A model generated the notes under the pieces. The model worked only from the letters and a program-made list of their open reading frames with translations, was not told the DNA's origin and did not search any database. From assembly GCF_002355275.1 (NCBI RefSeq), contig NZ_CP023449.1:4752001-4816000 (forward strand): a stretch of DNA of 64,000 bases. Direction: 5' to 3'. The position numbers were made by a program, and so were the translations under genes. Shown here piece after piece: positions 9,343 through 16,937 of this stretch (position 1 is the stretch's first letter; each line of letters begins with the position of its first letter). The stretch is from Rhizorhabdus dicambivorans (lineage in GTDB: Bacteria; Pseudomonadota; Alphaproteobacteria; Sphingomonadales; Sphingomonadaceae).

Positions 9343-10349
9343 TCAGAAATCCCAAGCGCACAGCGCGCATCCTTACATTGGTCGCTTTATCGGCGAGCGT
9401 TGCCATCGTTTCTCCCACGCAGGCCAAGGACCAGCCTGCTGCACCTGCGATTTCCTACGAGGCACCGCAGGTGCCCAATCCTTCCGAGACGGTCGTGGCG
9501 ATCCCCGTGCCGCTGCCGCTTCCCGGCCAGCTCAAACAGTTTCCGCAGCGGCCCCCTCCCCACGCTGCGGGCCGCTCCCACCCATCCTTGCCCCGGGACA
9601 GGGTGGGAGCGGCGATGGAGGCTGCACGGGTGCAGCCGGAACGCACTGGGTTCGTCAATGCGATTCAGGTCTTTCCCTATACCGAGGGTGCGCTCTACCA
9701 AGTCTATGCCAAGCCCGGTCAGGTGACCGACATCGCGCTGCAGGAAGGCGAGCAATTGGTCGGCTCCGGACCCGTCGCAGCCGGCGACACGGTGCGCTGG
9801 ATGATCGGCGACACGGTGAGCGGTGTCGGCGCTGCCGCGCGGGTCCATATCCTGGTCAAGCCGATCCGGCCCGACATCGCGACCAACCTCGTGATCAACA
9901 CCGACCGCCGCACCTATCACCTTGAGCTGCGCGCCAACCCTTCGGTCTATATGGCCTCAGTCTCCTGGACCTACCCGCAGGATCAGCTGATCGCGCTGCG
10001 TCAGGCCCGGGCCGAAGCCGAACGCGCAGCGCCGGTGGCGGCGGGACTCGACCTTTCCACGCTCAACTTCCGCTACGCGATAGAAGGAGGCCGCCCGGAC
10101 TGGCGTCCCCTGCGCGCCTTCGATGACGGGGTGCGCGTGTTCATCGAGTTCCCAGAGAGCATCGCCCAGGGCGAGCTTCCGCCGCTGTTCGTGATCGGTG
10201 CCAAGGGCAACGCTGAACTGGTCAATTACCGGGTATCGGGCCGCTACATGATCGTCGACCGGCTGTTCGCCCGTGCCGAGCTGCGGCTTGGCGGCCGCAA
10301 GGGCCAGCAGACGGTGCGGATCGTCTCCAATCGGCGGGGGCGGGCATGA
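9339..10349 (+). CDS. trbG: Conjugal transfer protein TrbG (VirB9 family)
   Basis: The ATG at 9339 overlaps the trbF stop and gives a signal peptide (ILTLVALSASVAIVSPTQA) followed by a VirB9 domain. YTEGALYQVYAKPGQVTDIALQ and the C-terminal SGRYMIVDRLFARAELRLG are family signatures. The protein is 336 residues, slightly long: a Pro/His-rich insertion near residues 65-95 precedes the VirB9 domain. It should be periplasmic and outer-membrane-linked, part of the core complex with TrbF and TrbI. Confidence 0.94.
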   Translation: MIRNPKRTARILTLVALSASVAIVSPTQAKDQPAAPAISYEAPQVPNPSETVVAIPVPLPLPGQLKQFPQRPPPHAAGRSHPSLPRDRVGAAMEAARVQPERTGFVNAIQVFPYTEGALYQVYAKPGQVTDIALQEGEQLVGSGPVAAGDTVRWMIGDTVSGVGAAARVHILVKPIRPDIATNLVINTDRRTYHLELRANPSVYMASVSWTYPQDQLIALRQARAEAERAAPVAAGLDLSTLNFRYAIEGGRPDWRPLRAFDDGVRVFIEFPESIAQGELPPLFVIGAKGNAELVNYRVSGRYMIVDRLFARAELRLGGRKGQQTVRIVSNRRGRA

Positions 10350-11539
10350 CCGGTCAGGAGAAGGATGAACGCGCCGAAGCGCCGCCCGTCGATCCTGGCG
10401 ATGCGGTCAAGCTCCGCGGCGATCCCCCGCGCGTCATGCGCCTGTCGAGGAAAGCCATCGGCATCGCCTCGGCCTGCGGCTTCGCGCTGGTCGGCGGCGC
10501 GCTGATCTATGCGCTTCAGCCTGCGGGACGGAAAGGCGCGGAAGAACTCTACAACACCGAGGGCGTGGCCGTAGCCGATAATCTCGCCGGTGCGCCCAAG
10601 GATTACGGCCAGGTGCCCAAGCTCGGCCCGCCGCTCCCTGGCGATCTCGGCAAGCCGATCCTCGACGCCCAGCGTCGCGGCGATGTCGCAGCGCTGCCGC
10701 CGGTCGGTGCGACGCCGCCCGATCCGGCGGCAAATGCCGCTGAAGTCGCTCGCCAGCGCGTCGAACAGGAACGCGAGGCTGCGCGCGGCAGCCGGTTGTT
10801 CTTCGGCGGCGGAACGCCGGGCAGTGGAGGCGTTGGCCTTGCCGGACTCCCGGTCACAGGCGATACTCCTGCCGCTGCGCCAGCGGCCGCGCCGCAGTCC
10901 GAGGCTGGGCGTAAGCAGGCATTCCTCGAACGCGCCAGCGACCGACGCACCGTCTCGGCCGAGCGCTTGACCGGCTTGACGTCGCCCGCGATCCTTCAGG
11001 CAGGCTCGGTCATTCCGGCAGCACTGATCACGGGCATCCGGTCCGACCTGCCGGGACTGGTGACTGCGCAGGTTACCCAGAATGTCTATGACAGCCCGAC
11101 CGGACGCATCCTGCTCATTCCGCAAGGCTCGCGGCTGATCGGCGACTATGATGCCGATGTCGCCTTCGGGCAGAGCCGGATCCTGCTCGCCTGGAACCGG
11201 CTTATCCTCCCCGATGGCCGTTCGATCGTACTCGAGCGCCAGCCTGCCTCGGACCCGCGCGGTTTTGCCGGGCTTCAGGACGGAACCGATTATCACTGGG
11301 GCGGGGTGCTCAAGGCTGCTTTTGTGTCCACGCTGCTCGGCGCGGGCGCAGAACTGGGGTCGGGCGACGACGGCAATCTTGCCCGCGCGTTCCGCCGCGG
11401 CACCCAAGACAGCATCAATCGTGCCGGCGAACAGATCGTCAGCCGGGAACTCAATGTACGACCGATACTCACCATCCGGCCCGGCTTCCCGGTGCGCGTG
11501 TTGGTAACGCGCGATATTGTGCTGGGAGGCGATCAATGA
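10346..11539 (+). CDS. trbI: Conjugal transfer protein TrbI (VirB10 family)
   Basis: A 397-residue VirB10 homologue overlapping trbG by four bases. One membrane helix near residues 35-52 (AIGIASACGFALVGGALIYAL) is followed by a proline-rich periplasmic linker and the conserved C-terminal domain (LQAGSVIPAALITGIRSDLPG; GRILLIPQGSRLIGDYD; FPVRVLVTRDIVL). VirB10 spans both membranes and gates the channel. Confidence 0.95.
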   Translation: MTGQEKDERAEAPPVDPGDAVKLRGDPPRVMRLSRKAIGIASACGFALVGGALIYALQPAGRKGAEELYNTEGVAVADNLAGAPKDYGQVPKLGPPLPGDLGKPILDAQRRGDVAALPPVGATPPDPAANAAEVARQRVEQEREAARGSRLFFGGGTPGSGGVGLAGLPVTGDTPAAAPAAAPQSEAGRKQAFLERASDRRTVSAERLTGLTSPAILQAGSVIPAALITGIRSDLPGLVTAQVTQNVYDSPTGRILLIPQGSRLIGDYDADVAFGQSRILLAWNRLILPDGRSIVLERQPASDPRGFAGLQDGTDYHWGGVLKAAFVSTLLGAGAELGSGDDGNLARAFRRGTQDSINRAGEQIVSRELNVRPILTIRPGFPVRVLVTRDIVLGGDQ

Positions 11540-11763
11540 CCCGGTTGAAGCTCGCCGATCTGGCCGACGAGAAGCCGGTCCGACTTACTGTTGAAGTGTC
11601 GGCGCGGCTGCATCGCGAACTGCTTGCCTATGCTGCAGTTCTCAACGGAGGCGATGCCAAAGGCGCCCCAACGCCCGAACGGCTCATCCCACCGATGATC
11701 GAGCGATTTATCGCTACCGACCGGAGCTACGCCAAGTCGCGCCGCTCGGGTCAGCAGGGATAG
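11536..11763 (+). CDS. DUF2274 protein, last gene of the trb operon
   Basis: A 75-residue protein overlapping trbI by four bases. The MTRLKLADLADEKPVRLTVE start and PPMIERFIATDRSYAKSRR end match DUF2274, a family that closes trb operons in ICEs. The N-terminal half resembles a ribbon-helix-helix fold (SARLHRELLAYAAVLN). Function is not known. The 3' end overlaps the convergent LysR gene by 13 bases. Confidence 0.85.
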   Translation: MTRLKLADLADEKPVRLTVEVSARLHRELLAYAAVLNGGDAKGAPTPERLIPPMIERFIATDRSYAKSRRSGQQG

Positions 11764-12647
11764 CGCTCCTCGATCAGCTTGAAGAAGCGTTTCAGCGCGG
11801 GATTGTCATTGTCCTCGCACCAGTAGAGCGCGAACTCGAGGCGGGCGGGTCCGCTGGGATCGTAGATCTCGCGAAAATGCAGTTCCGGCCAACTCACACC
11901 CTGCGAGGATTCGGTTGCGACCGAGATATACCGCTTGGCCGAAACCATGCTCAGCACGCTCTCAAGGCTTGTGTCCTGGTAGATGATGTTGGGACGGAAG
12001 CCCTGTTCGGTAAGGCGTGCAGAGATCAGGTTCCCAAGGATCGGTCCGAGGCCGTTGCCCGGCACGACGAAGATCTCGCGTCGCAAATCCTGCCAGTATA
12101 TCCGCTCCTGCGGGATGAGCCGATTGCCTTCGACAAGCACGACGAACAGGCGCTCGGACCAAAGCAAACGAGTCTTGAGTCCCGCTTCCGTCAGGCCGAT
12201 CGGCGCTACCGCGACATCGATGGTGCGCGAAAGGAGGCCGTTGAGGAGCTTTTCTGGCCCAGCCTCGACGCCATCGAACTGCACATCAGGAAATCGCGTC
12301 AGATAGTCGGAAAAGGTCAGCTTGAGATTTCCTGACATCAATGGCGAGCAGTAGCCGACAGCAATCCGGCCTTGCAGACCGTAGCTGACGTTTCGCGCTG
12401 TGGTCTGCAGATTTTCAATGTCGGTGACGATGCGCCGGGCCTGCTCGATGAAAACCCGCCCATTTTCGGTGGGCTCGGCTCCACGCGTTGTGCGCTCGAA
12501 CAATTTTACGCCCAGTCGCTCCTCAAGTTGCATCACCCGGCGACTGAGCGTGGATTGCTTCACGTTCAGTGCGGCCGCCGCGCGCGAGAAGCTCTGCGTG
12601 TCGGCCGTCATCACCGCATATCTAAGCTGCCGGATTTCTATACCCAT
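11751..12647 (-). CDS. LysR-family transcriptional regulator
   Basis: A 298-residue LysR regulator: winged HTH at residues 5-65 (FSRAAAALNVKQSTLSRRVMQLEERLGVKLFER) and a substrate-binding domain to the end. LysR genes are frequent next to DUF2274 at this position in trb-type ICEs, and Tn4371-type elements carry a LysR called TraR beside traG, so control of transfer is a fair guess. It is convergent with the trb operon. The effector is unknown. Confidence 0.9.
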   Translation of the reverse strand: MGIEIRQLRYAVMTADTQSFSRAAAALNVKQSTLSRRVMQLEERLGVKLFERTTRGAEPTENGRVFIEQARRIVTDIENLQTTARNVSYGLQGRIAVGYCSPLMSGNLKLTFSDYLTRFPDVQFDGVEAGPEKLLNGLLSRTIDVAVAPIGLTEAGLKTRLLWSERLFVVLVEGNRLIPQERIYWQDLRREIFVVPGNGLGPILGNLISARLTEQGFRPNIIYQDTSLESVLSMVSAKRYISVATESSQGVSWPELHFREIYDPSGPARLEFALYWCEDNDNPALKRFFKLIEERYPC

Positions 12648-12680
12648 GTGATGCCGCGCCTCTCCCCGCCGATGGAGTTC

Positions 12681-12707
12681 AGTCGCCGCAGCTGATCAAA
12701 CCTTACA
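12681..12707 (-). promoter_or_regulatory. TGTAAGG-N16-GACT element upstream of the LysR gene
   Basis: Read on the minus strand, TGTAAGG is followed after exactly 16 bases by GACT, about 34 bases before the LysR start. The same layout with GACA occurs at 21302-21328 and 31060-31086. It may be a promoter for an ECF sigma factor, possibly the one at 29075-29677. This copy differs at the last base. Confidence 0.35.
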
Positions 12708-12782
12708 TCGACGCCTCGGTCTTCGTGTCCCTTGCCGGCCGTTCTTCCCCCCGGCCTGCCGCAGCATCAAATTTGTCTTGAC

Positions 12783-12793
12783 TGATCGTTCCA
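12783..12793. promoter_or_regulatory. Probable TetR operator upstream of the tetR-like gene
   Basis: TGATCGTTCCA lies 20 bases before the TetR-family start. It matches the reverse complement of most of the palindrome at 13419-13434 ahead of the tautomerase gene. Two copies beside the regulator and its putative target support autoregulation and control of the downstream pair. Confidence 0.55.
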
Positions 12794-12812
12794 AACAATT
12801 ATGTGGAGCACC

Positions 12813-13394
12813 ATGCCTTGGGAAAAGAACTTCGATATCGATGAGACGCTGACGCGTGCCATGCAGACCTTCTGGGCGCATGGTTATGAGGCGACCTCGA
12901 TGCAGGATCTGGTCACCGCCACAGGCGTCAATCGGGCCAGCATCTATGCGACCTACGGCGACAAGCGAGCGTTGTTCCTGACCGCGCTCAGAAAATACGA
13001 TGGCGAAATCCGCAGGCGGATGCTGGCGGAACTGGCCGAAACGAAGACGCCTGCCGAGGCGATCGCTGCCGTATTCGACAAGTTCATCGGCCAGACCACC
13101 GTGCCGCAGGGCAACTGGGGCTGCTTTCTGGTGAACACGGCTCTCGAACTTGCCGCCCATGACGACGAAATTTCGGAACTGGTAAACGCAGCTCAGGATG
13201 AGATCGAAGCATTCTTCCTCGCCATGATCCGCAAGGGGCAGCAGTCAGGCGCGTTCGCTGCTGATCGCGATGCGAAGCCGCTGGCTCACCAAGCACTGGC
13301 ATCCCTGCTCGGGATGCTGGTGATGATCCGCAGTCGCCCCGAAGAGGAGTTCCTCACCGCCGTCCGCGACGGGTTCTTGAAATCGCTTACCTGA
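12813..13394 (+). CDS. TetR/AcrR-family regulator
   Basis: A 193-residue TetR protein. I choose the ATG at 12813 because GGAG sits six bases before it; an in-frame ATG at 12801 is less well placed. The HTH is at residues 20-55 (YEATSMQDLVTATGVNRAS then IYATYGDKRALF). The C-terminal domain resembles the TetR_C group with FLVNTALELAAHDDEI. It probably represses the tautomerase and AhpD-like genes that follow. Confidence 0.9.
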   Translation: MPWEKNFDIDETLTRAMQTFWAHGYEATSMQDLVTATGVNRASIYATYGDKRALFLTALRKYDGEIRRRMLAELAETKTPAEAIAAVFDKFIGQTTVPQGNWGCFLVNTALELAAHDDEISELVNAAQDEIEAFFLAMIRKGQQSGAFAADRDAKPLAHQALASLLGMLVMIRSRPEEEFLTAVRDGFLKSLT

Positions 13395-13418
13395 GTCTTG
13401 CCCCTTTTTTGCCCAGTA

Positions 13419-13434
13419 TGGAACGATCATTCCA
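13419..13434. promoter_or_regulatory. Palindromic operator upstream of the tautomerase gene
   Basis: TGGAACGATCATTCCA has 5-bp arms (TGGAA/TTCCA) around a GATC centre. It lies 31 bases before the tautomerase ATG and shares 11 bases (in reverse) with the site at 12783-12793. It is a good candidate for binding by the adjacent TetR protein. Confidence 0.6.
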
Positions 13435-13465
13435 CACATAATCTCTCAACCCGAAAGGAAGCCCA

Positions 13466-13690
13466 ATGCCACTTATCCAGATCACCGGAGTCGGCGATTA
13501 TCTGACGCTCGACCAGAAACAGGAAATCATCCGCAAGGTCACCGACGCTGTCGTCTCGGTCGAAGGCGAAGGCTTGCGCCCTGTCACTTGGGTCACGATC
13601 GCCGACATCCAGCCCGGCGCCTGGGGCGTCGGCGGCAATCCCGTCACCGCTAACGACCTGCGCGCCATGGCCGCCGCACCCTCAGCCTGA
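13466..13690 (+). CDS. Tautomerase-family protein (4-oxalocrotonate tautomerase-like)
   Basis: A 74-residue protein starting MPLIQITGVGDYLT, so Pro1, the catalytic base of the family, is present after Met removal. VTWVTIADIQPGAWGVGG fits the second strand and loop of 4-OT-like subunits. Family members isomerise enols and ketones, and some dehalogenate. The substrate is unknown. It is followed by an AhpD-like gene, a common pairing, and is probably controlled by the TetR gene upstream. Confidence 0.85.
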   Translation: MPLIQITGVGDYLTLDQKQEIIRKVTDAVVSVEGEGLRPVTWVTIADIQPGAWGVGGNPVTANDLRAMAAAPSA

Positions 13691-13724
13691 GCTTCCCCCG
13701 AAAGAACCAAGAAAGGAAAGTCGT

Positions 13725-14300
13725 ATGCCTACCGTATTCAAGACCAGCCTACCGCTTCGCACCATCGAAGATCCGAATCCGGCCGTCTCGGCACCGCTCA
13801 AGGCAGCTCAGGCAGGTATGGGGATGGTGCCCAACATGTACGCCGCCATGGCAAACCTGCCCGCACTGCTCGAAACCTACAACCACGGCTACGGCAAGTT
13901 TCGCGCTGAAGCGGGCTTCTCGCCGGTCGAGCAGGAAGTCGTGTTCCTCGCGATCAGCCGGCTCAATGGCTGTCACTATTGTGTGGCCGCGCACAGCTTC
14001 GTGGGCGACATGATGTCGAAGGTGCCGACCGAAGTGACCGATGCAATCCGCGATGGCCGACCGGTGCCGGACGCCAAACTCGAAGCCCTGCGTTACTTCG
14101 CACATGTGATGGCGGAAAGCCGCGGCAACCCGACACCTGATCAGGCGAAGGCCTTCCTCGAAGCTGGCTTCACCGAAGAGCACATTCTCGGGATCGTTCT
14201 GGCGATCAGCGTGAAGGTCATCTCGAACTACTCGAACCACATCTTCCACACCGAACTCGATCCCGGTTTCGCGGGTCGCGCCTGGTCGCCTGCTACCTGA
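13725..14300 (+). CDS. AhpD-like carboxymuconolactone decarboxylase-family protein
   Basis: A 191-residue protein of the peroxidase-related/AhpD group. The CxxC motif with following His is visible near residues 84-91 (LNGCHYCVAAHSF), and the preceding Glu-rich helix EQEVVFLAISR is conserved in the family. Members reduce peroxides by a thiol relay. It lies 34 bases after the tautomerase gene with a GAAAGGAAAG ribosome site. Confidence 0.88.
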   Translation: MPTVFKTSLPLRTIEDPNPAVSAPLKAAQAGMGMVPNMYAAMANLPALLETYNHGYGKFRAEAGFSPVEQEVVFLAISRLNGCHYCVAAHSFVGDMMSKVPTEVTDAIRDGRPVPDAKLEALRYFAHVMAESRGNPTPDQAKAFLEAGFTEEHILGIVLAISVKVISNYSNHIFHTELDPGFAGRAWSPAT

Positions 14301-14317
14301 AGGCACTGCTATCCTTG

Positions 14318-14340
14318 GCCCGGCTTCGTGACGGCCGGGC
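14318..14340 (+). terminator. Hairpin after the AhpD-like gene
   Basis: GCCCGGC and GCCGGGC form a 7-bp stem with a 9-base loop, 17 bases after the stop codon. There is no U tract, so intrinsic termination is uncertain. Confidence 0.35.
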
Positions 14341-14373
14341 AAGGCCGGCGAACATGCCCCCGCCTCGCCGGCC

Positions 14374-14418
14374 GGGGCCGCGTCGCCCTTCGGGTCGCCC
14401 ACCGAATGACGCGGCCCC
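14374..14418. repeat. 11-bp perfect inverted repeat in an intergenic region
   Basis: GGGGCCGCGTC (14374-14384) and GACGCGGCCCC (14408-14418) can pair around a 23-base loop that itself contains CCCTTCGGG. The 351-bp region 14301-14651 holds no gene I can support; a short open frame at 14425-14637 has no recognisable features and overlaps a strong promoter match. Confidence 0.4.
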
Positions 14419-14451
14419 TCGGGGATGCCGAAAAATAGGCTCTGCGCCCGT

Positions 14452-14477
14452 GTAACCAAACGCGATCTTTCGCCGAA
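14452..14477 (+). promoter_or_regulatory. SigF-type promoter for the Cys-repeat lipoprotein gene
   Basis: GTAACC, exactly 16 bases, then CGAA: the form reported for Caulobacter SigF promoters, and one of six in this window. The next gene starts at 14652, which gives a leader of about 165 bases with no evident small gene. The leader could hold a structured RNA element, but I see no known one. Confidence 0.7.
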
Positions 14478-14651
14478 CTATGGCGTGAGGGAGCTGGACC
14501 AACTGCGAGCGCGGTCCATCAAGGTCGCGGTCGATTTCCTCCCCCTCGCTCCGCCGGTCGACGTTGTTCGGTCGGGCTTCGCCTGTCTTGCGGACGCGGC
14601 AGGACGAAGGGGGAAACCTAGCGTGTCCGGGACATAAAGGGGGTCTGACCC

Positions 14652-14939
14652 ATGAAGAAAACCAAACTCGCTTCCATGCTTGCCGTGATGGGCGGCCTGA
14701 CCATGGCCACCGCTGCCTGTTCCAAGGAAGCCGAAGCACCCGCAGAAGCGCCTGCAGGCGCGGTAATGGCGGACCAGGCGTCCGGCTGCGCGGCCGCGCC
14801 CTGTGCGGGTAAGAGCTGCGAGGCGAAGCCGTGCGCACCCAAGGGTTGCGGCGCCAAGCCTTGCGCTCCGAAGGGCTGCGGCGCGAAGCCCTGTGCCCCC
14901 AAGCCTTGCGCTGCCAAGCCCTGCGCGGCAAAGCCCTGA
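14652..14939 (+). CDS. Small lipoprotein with Cys-rich KPC repeats
   Basis: A 95-residue protein. A lipoprotein-type signal (MKKTKLASMLAVMGGLTMATAAC, lipobox Cys23) is followed by an acidic Ala/Glu linker and then about 45 residues made almost entirely of CxxKPC units (KGCGAKPCAP repeated, ending AAKPCAAKP). The repeats would give many thiols on the periplasmic side of a membrane, as in a metal sink. The unit layout recalls the EGKCG repeats of MNIO-modified HvfA precursors but is not the same, and no MNIO gene is adjacent. A SigF-type promoter lies upstream. I do not recognise a named family. Confidence 0.75.
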   Translation: MKKTKLASMLAVMGGLTMATAACSKEAEAPAEAPAGAVMADQASGCAAAPCAGKSCEAKPCAPKGCGAKPCAPKGCGAKPCAPKPCAAKPCAAKP

Positions 14940-14964
14940 TACCCCTGCAGGGCCTTGCCGATGT

Positions 14965-15000
14965 GGCCGGTGGCGGAATAGTGGACCTCCGCCGCCGGCC
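14965..15000 (+). terminator. Strong hairpin between the lipoprotein gene and the next gene
   Basis: Arms 14965-14977 and 14988-15000 pair at 12 of 13 positions around a 10-base loop. The hairpin ends just before an ATG at 15001, which argues for the later start at 15025 in the following gene. It may stop transcription partly or protect the upstream mRNA. Confidence 0.5.
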
Positions 15001-15024
15001 ATGATTTCCACGGGCGGAAAGACC

Positions 15025-15675
15025 ATGAACGAGCACGAAGCGGCCGAAGTGGTCGTCGCGACAATCACCCGCATGGCTGAGGAAGGACGGCCCCTGATGG
15101 CCCGCGTCCTGCCCGTGGGCGAGGCCCACTTCTGGGCGCACTATCCCGACGACGACGCGCGAGACAGCATGAGCCGGTCCCGCTGGTACTACCATGTTCA
15201 CGCACCCGGCGAACGCGACCCCGCCGAGCACGGGCACTTCCACCTGTTCCTGCATCGCACACAGCTGGATGACCCGGGCGGTTTCCTCGCCGCGCCTGCC
15301 GAGGGCGAGGATGCACCAGCCCATGTCACCCACATCGCGGGGCTTTCGGTCGATCGCTCCGGGGTGCCGCTCGCCTGGTTCGCGACAAACCGATGGGTGA
15401 CCGACGAATTTCTCTACCCAGCCGACACGATGATCGCACACCTGGATCGCTACGATGTCGATAATACCGAGGAAGACGGACTCGTGAACCGCTTCCTGAC
15501 GGCCATGGTCACCTTGTACCGGACCGAACTGGCCGATCTCCTGCGTCGCCGCGACCTGGCTCAGGCCGAACTTGTCGCATCGACGGGTATCGCTGCCTAT
15601 GAAGCGGACAACGATGTTCTGGCCACCTGTCCGATCGATCTCGACGCCAAGATCGACAGCCTCGGTCTTGAGTAG
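15025..15675 (+). CDS. Uncharacterised protein (possibly DUF6969-like)
   Basis: A 216-residue cytosolic-looking protein without signal or membrane segments. Its middle holds a His-rich stretch, RWYYHVHAPGERDPAEHGHF then HLFLHR, that could bind a metal, followed by THIAGLSVDRSGVPLAWFATNRWV. I recall similar HGHFH proteins under DUF6969, but this is not certain. The start at 15025 has GGAAAG four bases upstream; 15001 is an alternative. It follows the Cys-repeat lipoprotein gene and may share its SigF-type promoter. Confidence 0.7.
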   Translation: MNEHEAAEVVVATITRMAEEGRPLMARVLPVGEAHFWAHYPDDDARDSMSRSRWYYHVHAPGERDPAEHGHFHLFLHRTQLDDPGGFLAAPAEGEDAPAHVTHIAGLSVDRSGVPLAWFATNRWVTDEFLYPADTMIAHLDRYDVDNTEEDGLVNRFLTAMVTLYRTELADLLRRRDLAQAELVASTGIAAYEADNDVLATCPIDLDAKIDSLGLE

Positions 15676-15678
15676 GGG

Positions 15679-16278
15679 TCAGGCCGTCTCCTCGATCCCC
15701 CACATTTTCGCCAGCCGGGTGTAGCTGCGCTCGCCGCGGTGCGGATCTTCGGTCGCACCGCCCATTCGCGCCATACGCGCATCGAGTTCGGCCTGGCCGG
15801 CTTCGAGGGGATTGGCCTTGATGCCCGAACCCTCGACGATGCGGTTCATGAAATTGAACAGCGCGCAGACGCTCACCGCGTCGAATAGCGCCTGTTCGTT
15901 CCAGCCCGCGGCATAGACGCGGTTGGCATCGGCCTCGGTCATCATGCTCGGCGTTCTGGTGAGCTTGCTGACATAGGCGAGGATGGGCTTGAGCCTGTCA
16001 TCGATGCCACTTGTCTCGAGATCGGCCATCAGCCCATCGAACAATCCCGGATCGATGCCGAAGGCCCGCGCAGCGACGACATGGGCGCCGTGGCAGTAGG
16101 TGCAGGCGTTGAGGCCGGACACATAGGCGGCGATCAGCTCGCGCTCAGCCACGGTCAGTGGTGAAGGATCACGCAGCAGGCGGTCGTGATACTCGAGCAA
16201 GGGCATCACCGTATGCGGGAAGCGGCGAAAGACCTTGTCGAGCGCCGGCTCGCCTTCGATCGATGGGAACACGGGCAT
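15679..16278 (-). CDS. AhpD-like peroxidase-related protein
   Basis: A 199-residue carboxymuconolactone decarboxylase-family protein. The active-site motif is LNACTYCHGAHVVAAR near residues 56-71, preceded by the conserved VAERELIAAYVS helix. It is the first of several thiol-based antioxidant enzymes in this cargo region. It is convergent with the gene at 15025 and is probably cotranscribed with the two genes upstream (16291, 16938). Confidence 0.85.
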   Translation of the reverse strand: MPVFPSIEGEPALDKVFRRFPHTVMPLLEYHDRLLRDPSPLTVAERELIAAYVSGLNACTYCHGAHVVAARAFGIDPGLFDGLMADLETSGIDDRLKPILAYVSKLTRTPSMMTEADANRVYAAGWNEQALFDAVSVCALFNFMNRIVEGSGIKANPLEAGQAELDARMARMGGATEDPHRGERSYTRLAKMWGIEETA

Positions 16279-16290
16279 GGCTTCTCTCCT

Positions 16291-16911
16291 CTATTCCGCT
16301 TCATTCCGCTTCGTGAAAGTCCCGCGGGCGAGCAGGCTGCGCTGGATCACGGTGAGCAGGCAGAGCGCAGCAAAGCCGATGGCGATCACGGGGAACTGCG
16401 CTGGCCATAGGCACATGGCGACGAAGGCTGCGATGGTCTCGCCGCCCTCCGCGAGACCGGTCGAGTAGAAGATGCTCTTGGTCCCATGCGCGCTGGTTTC
16501 CTCGCCGCGACGGGCAGCGATCGCTGCAAAGACAAGGAAGCTGGCGCAGGTCAGCGTGAAGCTTGCGACAAGCAGTAGTGCAGGCACGGTATTGGCGGTA
16601 CTCGCCAAGCCAAAGGCGACGGGCACAGCGACGTAGAAGGCGTAGTCTGCAAGCGTATCGAGGTAGCCGCCGAAGTCGGTCAGTCCGCTCGCTCTGGCGA
16701 CCGCGCCATCGAGCCCGTCGAGCAGGCGGTTGACGAGGATCAGGGCCAGGCCAACGAGATATTGCCCGTGCGCGATCGCCGCGGCCGCTGCCAAGGCGGG
16801 GATCAGTCCGGCCAGCGTCACCGCGTTCGCACTGATGCCCCACCGCGTCAGCCAGCGCCCGATGGCGTTGAGCGGTGGGTCGATCAAGGGGCGCAGGTGG
16901 GCGTCGAACAT
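16291..16911 (-). CDS. CDP-alcohol phosphatidyltransferase family protein
   Basis: A 206-residue membrane protein with the complete family signature DGLDGAVAR-x8-GGYLDTLAD (D-x2-DG-x2-AR-x8-G-x3-D-x3-D) near residues 65-87, which binds Mg2+ and the CDP-alcohol. About six membrane segments are visible. Such enzymes transfer a phosphatidyl group to an alcohol in phospholipid synthesis; the alcohol is not predictable. Confidence 0.88.
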   Translation of the reverse strand: MFDAHLRPLIDPPLNAIGRWLTRWGISANAVTLAGLIPALAAAAAIAHGQYLVGLALILVNRLLDGLDGAVARASGLTDFGGYLDTLADYAFYVAVPVAFGLASTANTVPALLLVASFTLTCASFLVFAAIAARRGEETSAHGTKSIFYSTGLAEGGETIAAFVAMCLWPAQFPVIAIGFAALCLLTVIQRSLLARGTFTKRNEAE

Positions 16912-16937
16912 GGCGGCTCCTCAGGACCCATACTCTG

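Noticed and set aside
14425-14637. A 70-codon open frame in the 14301-14651 gap
   Set aside because: There is no ribosome site or family, and it covers an exact SigF-type promoter that precedes the next gene.
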